DNA of 60,383 bases. Source: Flavobacteriaceae bacterium. Lineage in GTDB: Bacteria > Bacteroidota > Bacteroidia > Flavobacteriales > Flavobacteriaceae. Location: the NCBI GenBank assembly GCA_021151665.1, contig JAGKWW010000014.1, positions 1 to 60,383 of the forward strand. The letters run 5' to 3'. This document shows, piece by piece, positions 49,359-57,332 of the stretch; the stretch's first letter is position 1, and each line of letters starts with the position of its first letter. The notes under the pieces were generated by a model. That model saw only the letters and a program-made list of their open reading frames with translations. It ran no database searches and had not been told where the DNA came from. Made by a program: the position numbers and the translations under genes.

Positions 49359-50576
49359 ATGTTGGCAAAGATAAAGTATGAATATCTATTGGCGGCCATT
49401 GCATTGGCCTGGGGGCTTTTTTTTTCCTGGGCGATCCAGCTTGCCCCGGCCCTCTCGCAGGTAGGCGATGATCCGAGCTATCTTTATGCTGCGAAATTGC
49501 TGTATCACAACGGCCTGCCCGACAACAACCGTCCTTTGCTTATAGCAGCTATTCAGGGATTGCCCTATCTTTTTAACGCATCAGATCAGGCTGTAATAAC
49601 CTGGGGGCTAAGCCTTAATTTCCTTTGCTGGTTCTTCACCGCAATATTGCTTTTTAAAATAATATCTGCAAGGAGCAACCGGAAAAAAGCTTTCGTGGTT
49701 GCACTGGCGTTCTTTTTGCTTATTGGCAACCTGGCCAATGCATTCCGGTTTGTGCCAGAGCCCATATTCATCTTCGGGCTTACCGGGGCAATCTGGTGTA
49801 TGGACAGGTACTATCAATCACATCAAATTAAGTTTGCTGCCTTCGCAATTTTTATCCTTTCACTGGAAACGCTTGTAAAACCTGTTGCATTTGGGCTCGC
49901 GCTCCTGTTACTTTTATGGTTTCTCCCAAAAATAAAACAACTGGTACTGTCCGGTTATGTGCTGTTGATCATCTCAGGTTTCCTGCTGATTGGCATGCAA
50001 TTGCATCTGATGAAAAAAACGTATGGCGACTATACGATAAGTTATATCGGGGCTACAACGTATTATAACTATTTAGGGGATAAAGCATACAGCTACCGCA
50101 TTGGTGCCGAATATGTGCCGGGGAGGGACGAACGTTCTAAGCACATGGCCACTTTGAGCGAACACGAATTTAATAAACTGGCTGCGGCCGACCTAAAGGA
50201 CCAGCTTAAAAATAATACGCTAAACCTGGGCAGGGCATACCTGTTCTGCCTCTGGTCAAACTCTCATAAGAGCAGCTTTGTGGTGAGCGACTGCAAAAAT
50301 GAAAATGGCACCGCATACTTCCCGGTTTTTCAATTTCTGTTTAAAGCGATCTCGAAGCTGCAAACCATAGGGCTGACGGCGATAGGCGTGTTATTTTCTT
50401 TTTTCATTCTTTTCCGGTTTAAGAAAGAAGAGCCACTATTAGTAACAATTTCGATCCTCATCCTGTACATCTTTTTCATATCCGGGATGTCGTGTATGCA
50501 GAGCGACCGCTTTCATATCGTGTTTTTTCCGGCGGTGCTGCTGATGCTCGCCCGAAAATCAAGGTATGCGAATTAG
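49359..50576 (+). CDS. Multi-spanning membrane protein, GT-C glycosyltransferase-like
   Basis: 405 residues with about nine membrane helices. The first external loop carries an acidic motif (SQVGDDPSYLYAAKLLYHNG), as in GT-C enzymes (ArnT/PMT-like) that use lipid-linked sugars, and the C-terminal half has a soluble loop with YRIGAEYVPGRDE. The family match is by architecture only. It is divergent from the GT2 gene (19 bases), whose promoter lies within this coding sequence. The stop codon overlaps that of the next, converging gene. Confidence 0.75.
   Translation: MLAKIKYEYLLAAIALAWGLFFSWAIQLAPALSQVGDDPSYLYAAKLLYHNGLPDNNRPLLIAAIQGLPYLFNASDQAVITWGLSLNFLCWFFTAILLFKIISARSNRKKAFVVALAFFLLIGNLANAFRFVPEPIFIFGLTGAIWCMDRYYQSHQIKFAAFAIFILSLETLVKPVAFGLALLLLLWFLPKIKQLVLSGYVLLIISGFLLIGMQLHLMKKTYGDYTISYIGATTYYNYLGDKAYSYRIGAEYVPGRDERSKHMATLSEHEFNKLAAADLKDQLKNNTLNLGRAYLFCLWSNSHKSSFVVSDCKNENGTAYFPVFQFLFKAISKLQTIGLTAIGVLFSFFILFRFKKEEPLLVTISILILYIFFISGMSCMQSDRFHIVFFPAVLLMLARKSRYAN
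49366..49373 (-). promoter_or_regulatory. -7 box for the GT2 gene
   Basis: TATCTTTG on the minus strand, 26 bases before the GT2 ATG and inside the first codons of the divergent membrane protein gene. Confidence 0.5.
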
Positions 50577-50905
50577 GTTTTGCTTTTTATATTTCTAAGA
50601 CGCTCCAGATTTTTTCGGGCTTTTTTCTGTCCATACATGGCTTCGGCATTTTCCTGTGCTTTTTGATGTGTATGAAGCTTTTTCATTTTTGTGTAGTTGT
50701 AGTAGGAATTAGCGGACAAGCAGAGCGCCGAAATCCCCAGTAGTATGGCACCAGGGCCATTAATAGTACCTGTTCCAGCCCCTCCGTTTTTAGTAAAAAT
50801 ATCGCTTTGATCATAAAAATTGCCTAACTGTAAAGTAATGCCAATCAGCAGGATAATTAGCCCTCCAATTAAGGCTACAAAGGAGAGAATTTTATTAATA
50901 CGCAT
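50573..50905 (-). CDS. Small membrane protein of unknown function
   Basis: 110 residues: two membrane helices (about 6-26 and 48-68) around a Gly-rich loop TKNGGAGTGTINGP, then a long basic, probably coiled tail (NYTKMKKLHTHQKAQENAEA). No family recognised. Its stop (TTA, 50573-50575) shares two bases with the plus-strand stop of the converging gene. Confidence 0.7.
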   Translation of the reverse strand: MRINKILSFVALIGGLIILLIGITLQLGNFYDQSDIFTKNGGAGTGTINGPGAILLGISALCLSANSYYNYTKMKKLHTHQKAQENAEAMYGQKKARKNLERLRNIKSKT

Positions 50906-51039
50906 TTACAAATGTTTACAAATGGCTACAACCGATAATAAATAGTTAGCTACCGGATTATGCAACCTGGCCTCGGCATCTTTGCCTTGTGTTAAAGCTA
51001 CACATTTTCTACTAACAACAACTTAAATATTTATACACC

Positions 51040-51372
51040 ATGAATGCACTAAAAAACAAAGTACAGCTTATCGGTAATGCCGGCAGCAATCCTGAAATTA
51101 AAACATTTCCTGAAGGTAAAAAACTGGCCCGTATGGTAATTGCTACCAATGAGAGTTATTATAATGATAAGGGTGAGAAGATTACCGACACCCAATGGCA
51201 TACGGTAACCGCCTGGGGCAAAACGGCAGAGATCATAGAAAAGTATGTAACCAAAGGCAAAGAAGTTGCTGTTGAGGGCAAGCTGACCCATAGAAGCTAT
51301 GACGACAAGAACGGTGAGAAACGCTATATTACCGAAGTTCTGGTAAGCGAGGTGTTGCTCTTTGGTAAGTAA
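51040..51372 (+). CDS. ssb: Single-stranded DNA-binding protein, tail-less
   Basis: 110 residues, one OB fold: ALKNKVQLIGNAGSNPEIKT, DTQWHTVTAWGKTAEIIEKY, KGKEVAVEGKLTHRSYDDKN. It ends at VLLFGK, so the acidic C-terminal tip that recruits partner proteins in full-length SSB is absent. This is the size of secondary, mobile-element-type or competence-type SSB proteins; the main ssb gene should lie elsewhere. Alone between two converging or divergent genes. Confidence 0.9.
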   Translation: MNALKNKVQLIGNAGSNPEIKTFPEGKKLARMVIATNESYYNDKGEKITDTQWHTVTAWGKTAEIIEKYVTKGKEVAVEGKLTHRSYDDKNGEKRYITEVLVSEVLLFGK

Positions 51373-51374
51373 GT

Positions 51375-52016
51375 TTACTCCATGGTTTCGGCGTATGCCT
51401 TTTCAAGTACTTCTAAAAAAGCGTTGGTCTCCTGAGCCCCGGACACGGCATACTTGCGGTTAAAGACAAAAAATGGCACCCCCCTTACGCCTAGGTCCTG
51501 CGCTTCCTGCATGTCGGTAACTACCTCCTGCGCGAAGGCACCCTCACCCATTGCCTTAGCAAATTCAGCAGTGTCGAGCCCTGCTTTAGAAGCGATGGAG
51601 AGCAGCGTTCCTGCATCGTCTATATTTTGGCCTTCTGTAAAATAGGCGCTGAAAAGCAGCTCGCCTGCTTCAGCCTGCCTGCCGTGCAGTTTTGCAAAAT
51701 GAAGCAGCCGGTGGGCATTAAAGCTGTTGGCCGGGATGGCATTGTCCAGATTGTAGGTAAGCCCTGAGGCTTCGGCCATACGCGACACGTAGGCATTCAT
51801 TTCGCGCGCTTCCTCCAATGGTATGCCTTTGTGTGCCGCAAGGAACTCGTGCAGGTTTTTGCCGGGATTGGTTTCCATCTCCGGGTTCAGGAGAAAGCTT
51901 TTCCATTCTACCTGTACATTATCCTTATGCGGGAAGCTATTCAGCGCTTCCTCAAACCGGCGTTTACCGATGTAGCAAAAGGGACACATAATATCACCCC
52001 AGACCTCTATTTTCAT
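51375..52016 (-). CDS. DsbA-family oxidoreductase, FrnE-like
   Basis: 213 residues without signal peptide, so cytosolic. Thioredoxin fold with CPFC (Cys11, Cys14) in DIMCPFCYIGKRRFEEAL, an inserted helical domain, and the cis-Pro in GVRGVPFFVFNRKYAVSGA. FrnE-type enzymes act as disulfide isomerases in stress response or polyketide-linked roles. Two bases separate it from the converging ssb gene. Confidence 0.93.
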   Translation of the reverse strand: MKIEVWGDIMCPFCYIGKRRFEEALNSFPHKDNVQVEWKSFLLNPEMETNPGKNLHEFLAAHKGIPLEEAREMNAYVSRMAEASGLTYNLDNAIPANSFNAHRLLHFAKLHGRQAEAGELLFSAYFTEGQNIDDAGTLLSIASKAGLDTAEFAKAMGEGAFAQEVVTDMQEAQDLGVRGVPFFVFNRKYAVSGAQETNAFLEVLEKAYAETME

Positions 52017-52032
52017 CGAATTGTATTTTTTA

Positions 52033-52040
52033 CAAAGATA
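52033..52040 (-). promoter_or_regulatory. -7 box for the FrnE-like gene
   Basis: TATCTTTG on the minus strand, 16 bases before the ATG at 52016. Confidence 0.55.
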
Positions 52041-52130
52041 GCTTTTGCAACGGAGATTGGGGTATGCTGTTAAATAGCGGACAGTTTCCCAAAAATCTGT
52101 TAATTTAGCGCCCTGAAAATTTGAATATCA

Positions 52131-52574
52131 ATGATAAAGCTATTTGGTGAGCCCGAAGTGCTGAGCCATCTGCGCCGACGGGCATTGCTGCCCTGGTGGA
52201 TTAAATTTTTTTGCTGGGTGTTCATGCTGCTTGCCGTGGTTGGCGTGCTATGCAACATCGACCTTTTTTTTGGCAACAGGCCTGCAATTTCGCTTTACGG
52301 AATTGACGCCGATGTAAACTTTCCTTTTAATCTGATGTTGCTGGTGCCTGTTTTTGTACTCAATGGTTATACCGGCTATCTCCTCTGGTTCGAAAAAGAT
52401 AAAGCCATTTTCTTTGGAAAGATCAGCGTAATTGTGGGAATCGTACTTTGCCTCACGTCTTTCATTATATACCTTATTGATGGCGATTTTACGGTACGCC
52501 TCGAGCTGATACTTCTGGCGCTTACCTGGTGGTGGCTAAGCAGGGTGCAGCCACAGTGGGAGGCCCTAAAGTAA
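52131..52574 (+). CDS. Hypothetical membrane protein
   Basis: 147 residues with about four membrane helices (roughly 22-42, 63-82, 92-113, 118-137). A cytosolic start EVLSHLRRRALLPWWIKFFC and a C-terminal TWWWLSRVQPQWEALK are the most distinctive parts. No family recognised and no obvious partner; alone on its strand. Confidence 0.7.
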   Translation: MIKLFGEPEVLSHLRRRALLPWWIKFFCWVFMLLAVVGVLCNIDLFFGNRPAISLYGIDADVNFPFNLMLLVPVFVLNGYTGYLLWFEKDKAIFFGKISVIVGIVLCLTSFIIYLIDGDFTVRLELILLALTWWWLSRVQPQWEALK

Positions 52575-52584
52575 ACTTAAAATG

Positions 52585-52610
52585 AAAAGAGCCGCACAGG
52601 GCAGCTCTCT
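52585..52610 (-). terminator. Terminator after the fasciclin gene
   Basis: Minus strand: AGAGCTGC-CCTGT-GCGGCTCT followed by TTTTCATTTT, 26 bases after the stop. Confidence 0.8.
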
Positions 52611-52635
52611 TCTTCACTATGAAAATATATAGGGA

Positions 52636-53640
52636 TTACAGTTGGGGCTGTAATACTTTGTTCACTCCGTGAATTACGCCGTTAGAGGCCTGGATATCTG
52701 CCTGGTAAACCCTTGAAAGGTTGTTTGCTGAATCTTTAATGTCAACAGTGCTTCCCGTAAGCATCACCATTACATCTTGAGAAGGCATCGTCATCATAGG
52801 GATGGCCTGGTTGTTCTGTAGCTGGTTCGAGCGAACGTTGCCCGCGGTAGTGACGTGATACTGCAATACTTTTGATACCTGTGCAGGAGTGGCGCCTACG
52901 GCAAATCCTGTACCCGTTGTAGCCGCTGTAAAGGCCGCGTTGTTTGGTGCGAAAAGAGTTACCGGAGCAGAAGCAGTTACATTGCTAAGCGCAGTAAGCA
53001 CCGCACTTTGATCGCCAAATGTGCCCGATGTGCTCGTAACCACATTCTTTAATGTTTCAAAGTCAGGGTTTGCCACTACGTGGTTTACAATGGTAGGTAT
53101 CGCAATTACATTGCCCACTACATGCACCACACCGTTGCTTGCATCCATATCGGCAGATGTTACCGTCGATCCTCCGTTGGCAGCGCCCCCGTTTATCGTT
53201 ACGGTGTTGCCCGATTTCATGATGTACATGCTGATTTTAGGAGAGTTCTCGGTGGCCATCATAGGCGAAAGTGTAGATACATAGCCAGTTGCAATATTGC
53301 TGCTCATTACTTCCATGCCCACAACGTGGTTAAGAAGCAGATTTTTTAAGGCCGTTACCGGCACCTGGTCTACACTCGAATATCCGTTTGCCGTAAGATA
53401 GGCATCAAACGCCGCATTGGTTGGCGCGAAAACGGTATATTGCCCGTCACCGTCTAAAACGGTCGCAAGCCCCGCTCTGCCCAAAGCCTGGTTTAGTTTA
53501 GAAAAATTACTGTTTGCGGCAACCATATCGGCAATGGTGCTTTGCGGCTGCACGCTGTTTCCGTCGTCATCGCTGCAGGAAACTAATGTAGTTCCCGTAA
53601 ACAACAGGAGAAGGGATAGTTTTAAAAAATTCTTTTTCAT
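52636..53640 (-). CDS. Fasciclin (FAS1) domain lipoprotein
   Basis: 334 residues. A lipoprotein signal ends in LVSCSDDD (Cys22), an export signal for the outer membrane surface in Bacteroidota, where SDDD after Cys is common. Two FAS1 domains follow (about 35-180 and 185-334), each with the YTVFAPTNAAF or VTLFAPNNAAF start and NGVVHVVGNVI or NGVIHGVNKVL end. FAS1 proteins mediate adhesion. No clear partner gene nearby. Confidence 0.93.
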   Translation of the reverse strand: MKKNFLKLSLLLLFTGTTLVSCSDDDGNSVQPQSTIADMVAANSNFSKLNQALGRAGLATVLDGDGQYTVFAPTNAAFDAYLTANGYSSVDQVPVTALKNLLLNHVVGMEVMSSNIATGYVSTLSPMMATENSPKISMYIMKSGNTVTINGGAANGGSTVTSADMDASNGVVHVVGNVIAIPTIVNHVVANPDFETLKNVVTSTSGTFGDQSAVLTALSNVTASAPVTLFAPNNAAFTAATTGTGFAVGATPAQVSKVLQYHVTTAGNVRSNQLQNNQAIPMMTMPSQDVMVMLTGSTVDIKDSANNLSRVYQADIQASNGVIHGVNKVLQPQL

Positions 53641-53837
53641 TACTATAGATTTTTAAAATGACTACCCGAAATTACATCACAATAATTTTTGTTTAAACGT
53701 TTTTATAAAAGATTAAACATTTGTTCATCAATTAAATTAGCCTGTAATAACATCAGCATTTAGCGCAGGTGTCTGGATTAGCACAGTTCGACGAAAACGA
53801 TTGCAACGATTACTTTCAACCTTTTCCTAAACAAAAC

Positions 53838-54740
53838 TTAACAGAAGAGATTAGCGGCTATGCGATACGTATTGGCGTGCGCCTCGATGATGGTTTTGAT
53901 GTCGGGGCTATAGCCACCACCCATGCTGCACTGCACAGGAATGCTATGCGTCATTGCCATTTTAAAGACGTAGGCATCCCGTTCGCGGCAACCGTCAATG
54001 GTGCATCCGAGCTTTCCTAATTTGTCTGTCGCCAGTATATCAACTCCACTCAGGTAAAAGATAAAATCCGGTTTTTGGGTATCAATCAGTGCCGGAAGGG
54101 TTTCGGCCAGGATTTGAAGATATTCGGCATCAGTCGTTCCGTCCGGCAGTGCGATGTCAAGATGGGACTGCTCTTTTTTAAAAGGGTAATTGCTTTTCCC
54201 ATGCATCGAAAAAGTAAAGACATCTTCCCGCCCGGCAAATATTTCGGCAGTACCGTTGCCCTGATGAACGTCCAGGTCAATGATCAGTATCTTTTTTGCG
54301 AGATGGTTGTCTAACAGGTATTGCGCTGCTATTGCCTGGTCATTCAGCAGGCAGAAAGCCTCCCCATGAGTGCTGTACGCATGATGGGTCCCTCCCGCAA
54401 TATTAAATGCGATGCCATGGTTCAGCGCCATTTTGCTTCCCCAAATGGTACCCTGCGCAATGATCAGCTCACGCTCTACAAGCTCCGCCGAAAGCGGGAA
54501 GCCAATTTTGCGTGCTGCACGTGCATCAAGTGTAAGGTTCAGCAGATCGCCTACATACTCCTTTTTATGTATTGCCAAAACATGGGTCATGTCAGGAAGG
54601 CCGGGAGCAAAGAAATCTGATGCGGTAACAGTGCCTTCGTGCAGCAACTGTTGCGGAAGCAGTTCATACTTTAGCATCGGGAAGCGGTGGCCTTCCGGAA
54701 GCGGATGCTTATAGATAGGGTGAAAGGCGACTGGAAGCAT
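53838..54740 (-). CDS. Histone deacetylase-family hydrolase
   Basis: 300 residues of the arginase/deacetylase fold: GGTHHAYSTHGEAFCLLND (catalytic His pair), LIIDLDVHQGNGTAEIF (zinc ligands Asp and His), DFIFYLSGVDILATD (third ligand Asp region) and SMGGGYSPDIKTI. Bacterial members deacetylate polyamines, acetoin-related or other small amides, or proteins. The catalytic Tyr area (GGGY) is present. It begins immediately after the stop of the small membrane protein gene, so they form one operon. Confidence 0.92.
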   Translation of the reverse strand: MLPVAFHPIYKHPLPEGHRFPMLKYELLPQQLLHEGTVTASDFFAPGLPDMTHVLAIHKKEYVGDLLNLTLDARAARKIGFPLSAELVERELIIAQGTIWGSKMALNHGIAFNIAGGTHHAYSTHGEAFCLLNDQAIAAQYLLDNHLAKKILIIDLDVHQGNGTAEIFAGREDVFTFSMHGKSNYPFKKEQSHLDIALPDGTTDAEYLQILAETLPALIDTQKPDFIFYLSGVDILATDKLGKLGCTIDGCRERDAYVFKMAMTHSIPVQCSMGGGYSPDIKTIIEAHANTYRIAANLFC

Positions 54741-55073
54741 TTACATCAACGAAAATATTTTCCACATCATCAACACCGCGCATACAAGCCCCAGCATAGA
54801 GGCACCTACCCGCAGGTGTTGCGAGCGGGCAGAGGTTAGGAATACGAACCCGGAAAGCGTAAGCAGTAAAATAGAGATTACGGTAAGCAGGCGCGCGTTT
54901 TGCAATGTTGTGGGATAGTACGAAAGGTATTCCTGCCGCGACTGCTCAAAACTGTGGCCGCTACCGGTCACGCTGAACCACAACAACAAGTCGGCCAGCA
55001 CAGCCATTAGCGCCACTACCGCGATGAAAAAGAAGAATGCCTGTTTGTTTCTCATAGTCTTAACGGGCGGCAT
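54741..55073 (-). CDS. Small membrane protein of unknown function
   Basis: 110 residues with three membrane helices (about 11-32, 59-78, 87-107) and an external loop SGHSFEQSRQEYLSYYPTTL. No family recognised. It overlaps the preceding exported protein gene by 14 bases and directly abuts the deacetylase gene, so the three are one operon. Confidence 0.7.
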   Translation of the reverse strand: MPPVKTMRNKQAFFFFIAVVALMAVLADLLLWFSVTGSGHSFEQSRQEYLSYYPTTLQNARLLTVISILLLTLSGFVFLTSARSQHLRVGASMLGLVCAVLMMWKIFSLM

Positions 55074-56466
55074 CGTCGCGGAAGCTCCGCATTACATATT
55101 GCCCGGATTTTGTATCATAATATCCCATAATAAAATAGTCCTGGAACGGCGTCATCGAAGAGCCGAACAGTGTACCGCTCCGGGCGCTGAACTCGCCCAT
55201 GTAGTCGCTCGCCAGCCGCATTTGCTGATAGGGTTCATGCTCAAAATTTTCATCGAACAGGCTCTCGAAGCAAAGGGTCTGCAACTCGCTGCCATCCTCC
55301 AACAATCCTATTGCAGAGCCGTCGCCGCCTGCTGCTATGGCTACCGCGCCTATTGTAACGCCGGCAATAATATTAGCAGCGGGCATTACACTACGTACAC
55401 CGCCTGCAGTTATCAAAATGTCATCGGGTGTGTGGTACACACTCAGGGCAGGGTCAGCACCCGACAGCCTTCGTAAAAATCGTTTGGTATCGCGAAGTTC
55501 ACGCACGTTTCCGGCCCCTGTTTGTGAGATAAGCGGTGAGTTTTTGAACGTAATGCTGTCGTTTTTGGTTACTCGGTACGTTTTGATAAGGCTGCCAGCC
55601 GCAAGTGAAGTGGCCGAAAGAGCAAGCTCATCATCGTTAACACGCAGCTGATATAGTTTTCCTTCATGATAAAACGAGTTGCCATCAGCCTTTTCCGTAA
55701 ATGCAGGTTGGGCAATTATTTTTTGCGTAATGGTAAAGTCGGGCCCAATAATGAATGCCTGCGTGGCATCGCTGTTATGGTCTAATGTCAGCAGCAGTGT
55801 GCCGTTCATGCTGTACAGCTTAATGCGGCCCGAAGCAGTCGCGAGGTCCGTCATTGCCCGGTCATCTATCTTCTGAAGGCCGTTGTCTTTCAAGAGCTCG
55901 CGGAGGGTAGTTTTCTTCCCTGATGTTGTTGCAAACGAAAAGGCAGAGAAATCTACATCATTCCGTTCAGGCTCGCCTCCGTTAAAACTATAGAGGCGGA
56001 TAACATCTTTTTCACCTTCGGGCAGGGTTACCACATAAAATCGGTCCCGCTCGCTATAAGAAGCCAGTACTCGATCTTCTTTATCAACAGTGAGATGCTT
56101 TTGCACCACTGCGCGGTTGGCGAAATCGAACGATTGCACTTCAAACTCCTTAGCGTCCGGCGAAGCCCAGTATACAGAAGCATTGCCCTGATAGTAGCTG
56201 TACCCTGCCATATCCTGAAACCTGCTTTCCGGACGATTTGCCGAAAGGCTGTCAGTAAAAAACACAGCGCCGTTGTACCGCAGGGCATGCACTTTCTGGC
56301 GGTCGGCTACGAAAGCGACCAACTGCATCTCGCGGCTGTCGGGCGCCAGGAGGGAGCGGAAATACCACTGCGATTTTTTAAGCTCAAGGCTTTGGGAACC
56401 GATAATATTTTGGCCTGAAACTACAGTTACAACGGCAAGCAGCAACAGGGTAAAGATCTTTTTCAT
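55060..56466 (-). CDS. Exported beta-rich protein of unknown function
   Basis: 468 residues from ATG 56466 (a TTG three codons earlier is less likely), with a signal peptide (about 1-19). The mature part is rich in beta strands spaced like a propeller: LVAFVADRQKVHALRYNGAV, GNASVYWASPDAKEFEVQSF, RIKLYSMNGTLLLTLDHNSD. The C-terminus has a Gly/Ala-rich hydrophobic stretch (AANIIAGVTIGAVAIAAGGD). No family recognised. First gene of a three-gene operon with a membrane protein and a deacetylase-like hydrolase. Confidence 0.75.
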   Translation of the reverse strand: MKKIFTLLLLAVVTVVSGQNIIGSQSLELKKSQWYFRSLLAPDSREMQLVAFVADRQKVHALRYNGAVFFTDSLSANRPESRFQDMAGYSYYQGNASVYWASPDAKEFEVQSFDFANRAVVQKHLTVDKEDRVLASYSERDRFYVVTLPEGEKDVIRLYSFNGGEPERNDVDFSAFSFATTSGKKTTLRELLKDNGLQKIDDRAMTDLATASGRIKLYSMNGTLLLTLDHNSDATQAFIIGPDFTITQKIIAQPAFTEKADGNSFYHEGKLYQLRVNDDELALSATSLAAGSLIKTYRVTKNDSITFKNSPLISQTGAGNVRELRDTKRFLRRLSGADPALSVYHTPDDILITAGGVRSVMPAANIIAGVTIGAVAIAAGGDGSAIGLLEDGSELQTLCFESLFDENFEHEPYQQMRLASDYMGEFSARSGTLFGSSMTPFQDYFIMGYYDTKSGQYVMRSFRDDAAR

Positions 56467-56539
56467 GGGATGCAATTTGCTAAGCGTTAAAGTACAGTAT
56501 TTTCAAACGTGAAACAACGGCTTTTAGCGTCCCGCAGTG

Positions 56540-57169
56540 TTAAATCGCGTCGAGTTCCTGTTGTAGCTTTTCTAAGAACAGCCCTACATGATAGCCGTCC
56601 ATGAGGCCATGGTGTACGTGTACCGAAACCGGCATGGTTCGCCTGCCATCGGCTTCCGTCATTTTGCCGACCGATATTTTGGGGCAGCTGTCCGGCAGAG
56701 TAAAGCTGCGCGCATGCGAAAGAGAAGTAAAACTTACCCACGGAATCGCAGAAAAATGGATGAGGTTATCTGCTTCAAAGCTCCGAGTAAAAAGTCCGGG
56801 CGTATTGCGTACGCGTTCAATTTCGGCTTTTGCCCCGGCATGAAAGCCGGAAAAAGCTGCGTGGTATTCTATCAGCGAAAATCCGAACGTATTGTCCTCC
56901 CGGGTAAGTGTTGCCGATATATCGATGCGGTCATAGATCAGAACATCGTCACCGGAAATACGATAGCGGAATTCTTCAACGGCATTTACGGCCGCTGCAA
57001 CCTTATGAAGATAATAAAGGAAAAAGGAATGCCCGCCCTCCTTCGCGGCAGCGTAAGCCCGGGTAACGTCGACATTGGCTACGATACCGAAAAAGGGCTC
57101 CTCAAATTTTGAAAAGAATTCGAAATGCTCACGGCGCGGCCACATTGTTTTGTCCAGATACTTTTCCAT
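56540..57169 (-). CDS. Chloramphenicol acetyltransferase-fold acyltransferase
   Basis: 209 residues from ATG 57169; a TTG at 57187 lies in the -7 box TATCTTTG and is therefore unlikely. The catalytic HHxxxDG motif is VHHGLMDGYHVG near residue 185, with PRREHFEFFSKFEEPFFGI at the start and DDVLIYDRIDISATLTREDN in the middle, the CAT type A fold. Chromosomal members in Bacteroidota need not give chloramphenicol resistance; the true substrate is unknown. Confidence 0.9.
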   Translation of the reverse strand: MEKYLDKTMWPRREHFEFFSKFEEPFFGIVANVDVTRAYAAAKEGGHSFFLYYLHKVAAAVNAVEEFRYRISGDDVLIYDRIDISATLTREDNTFGFSLIEYHAAFSGFHAGAKAEIERVRNTPGLFTRSFEADNLIHFSAIPWVSFTSLSHARSFTLPDSCPKISVGKMTEADGRRTMPVSVHVHHGLMDGYHVGLFLEKLQQELDAI

Positions 57170-57184
57170 AGTTGCGCTTTTTTG

Positions 57185-57192
57185 CAAAGATA
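57185..57192 (-). promoter_or_regulatory. -7 box for the CAT-like gene
   Basis: TATCTTTG on the minus strand, 15 bases before the ATG at 57169; it rules against the upstream TTG start. Confidence 0.6.
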
Positions 57193-57332
57193 ATAACCCA
57201 CCATGTGAAAATCTGAATTAAGTTTAATACTGGTATAAATTTAAGCGGGTATTTATCGAAAGGGTAAAAATCTAAGGGGTTATATTGTCCTAATTCTTAA
57301 TTTACTAAATTGACCCTATAAAATTTAAGGGT

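Noticed and set aside
53769..54020. 83-codon plus-strand frame opposite the deacetylase gene end
   Set aside because: Mostly antisense to the deacetylase gene; composition and lack of motif argue against a real gene.
56540..57169. Chloramphenicol resistance gene
   Set aside because: The fold and HHxxxDG motif are shared by many acetyltransferases; nothing indicates a mobile resistance locus.
57313..57332. ACCCT...AGGGT inverted repeat as an amtB operator
   Set aside because: Only five base pairs at the ends match and the centre is not symmetric; too weak to call.
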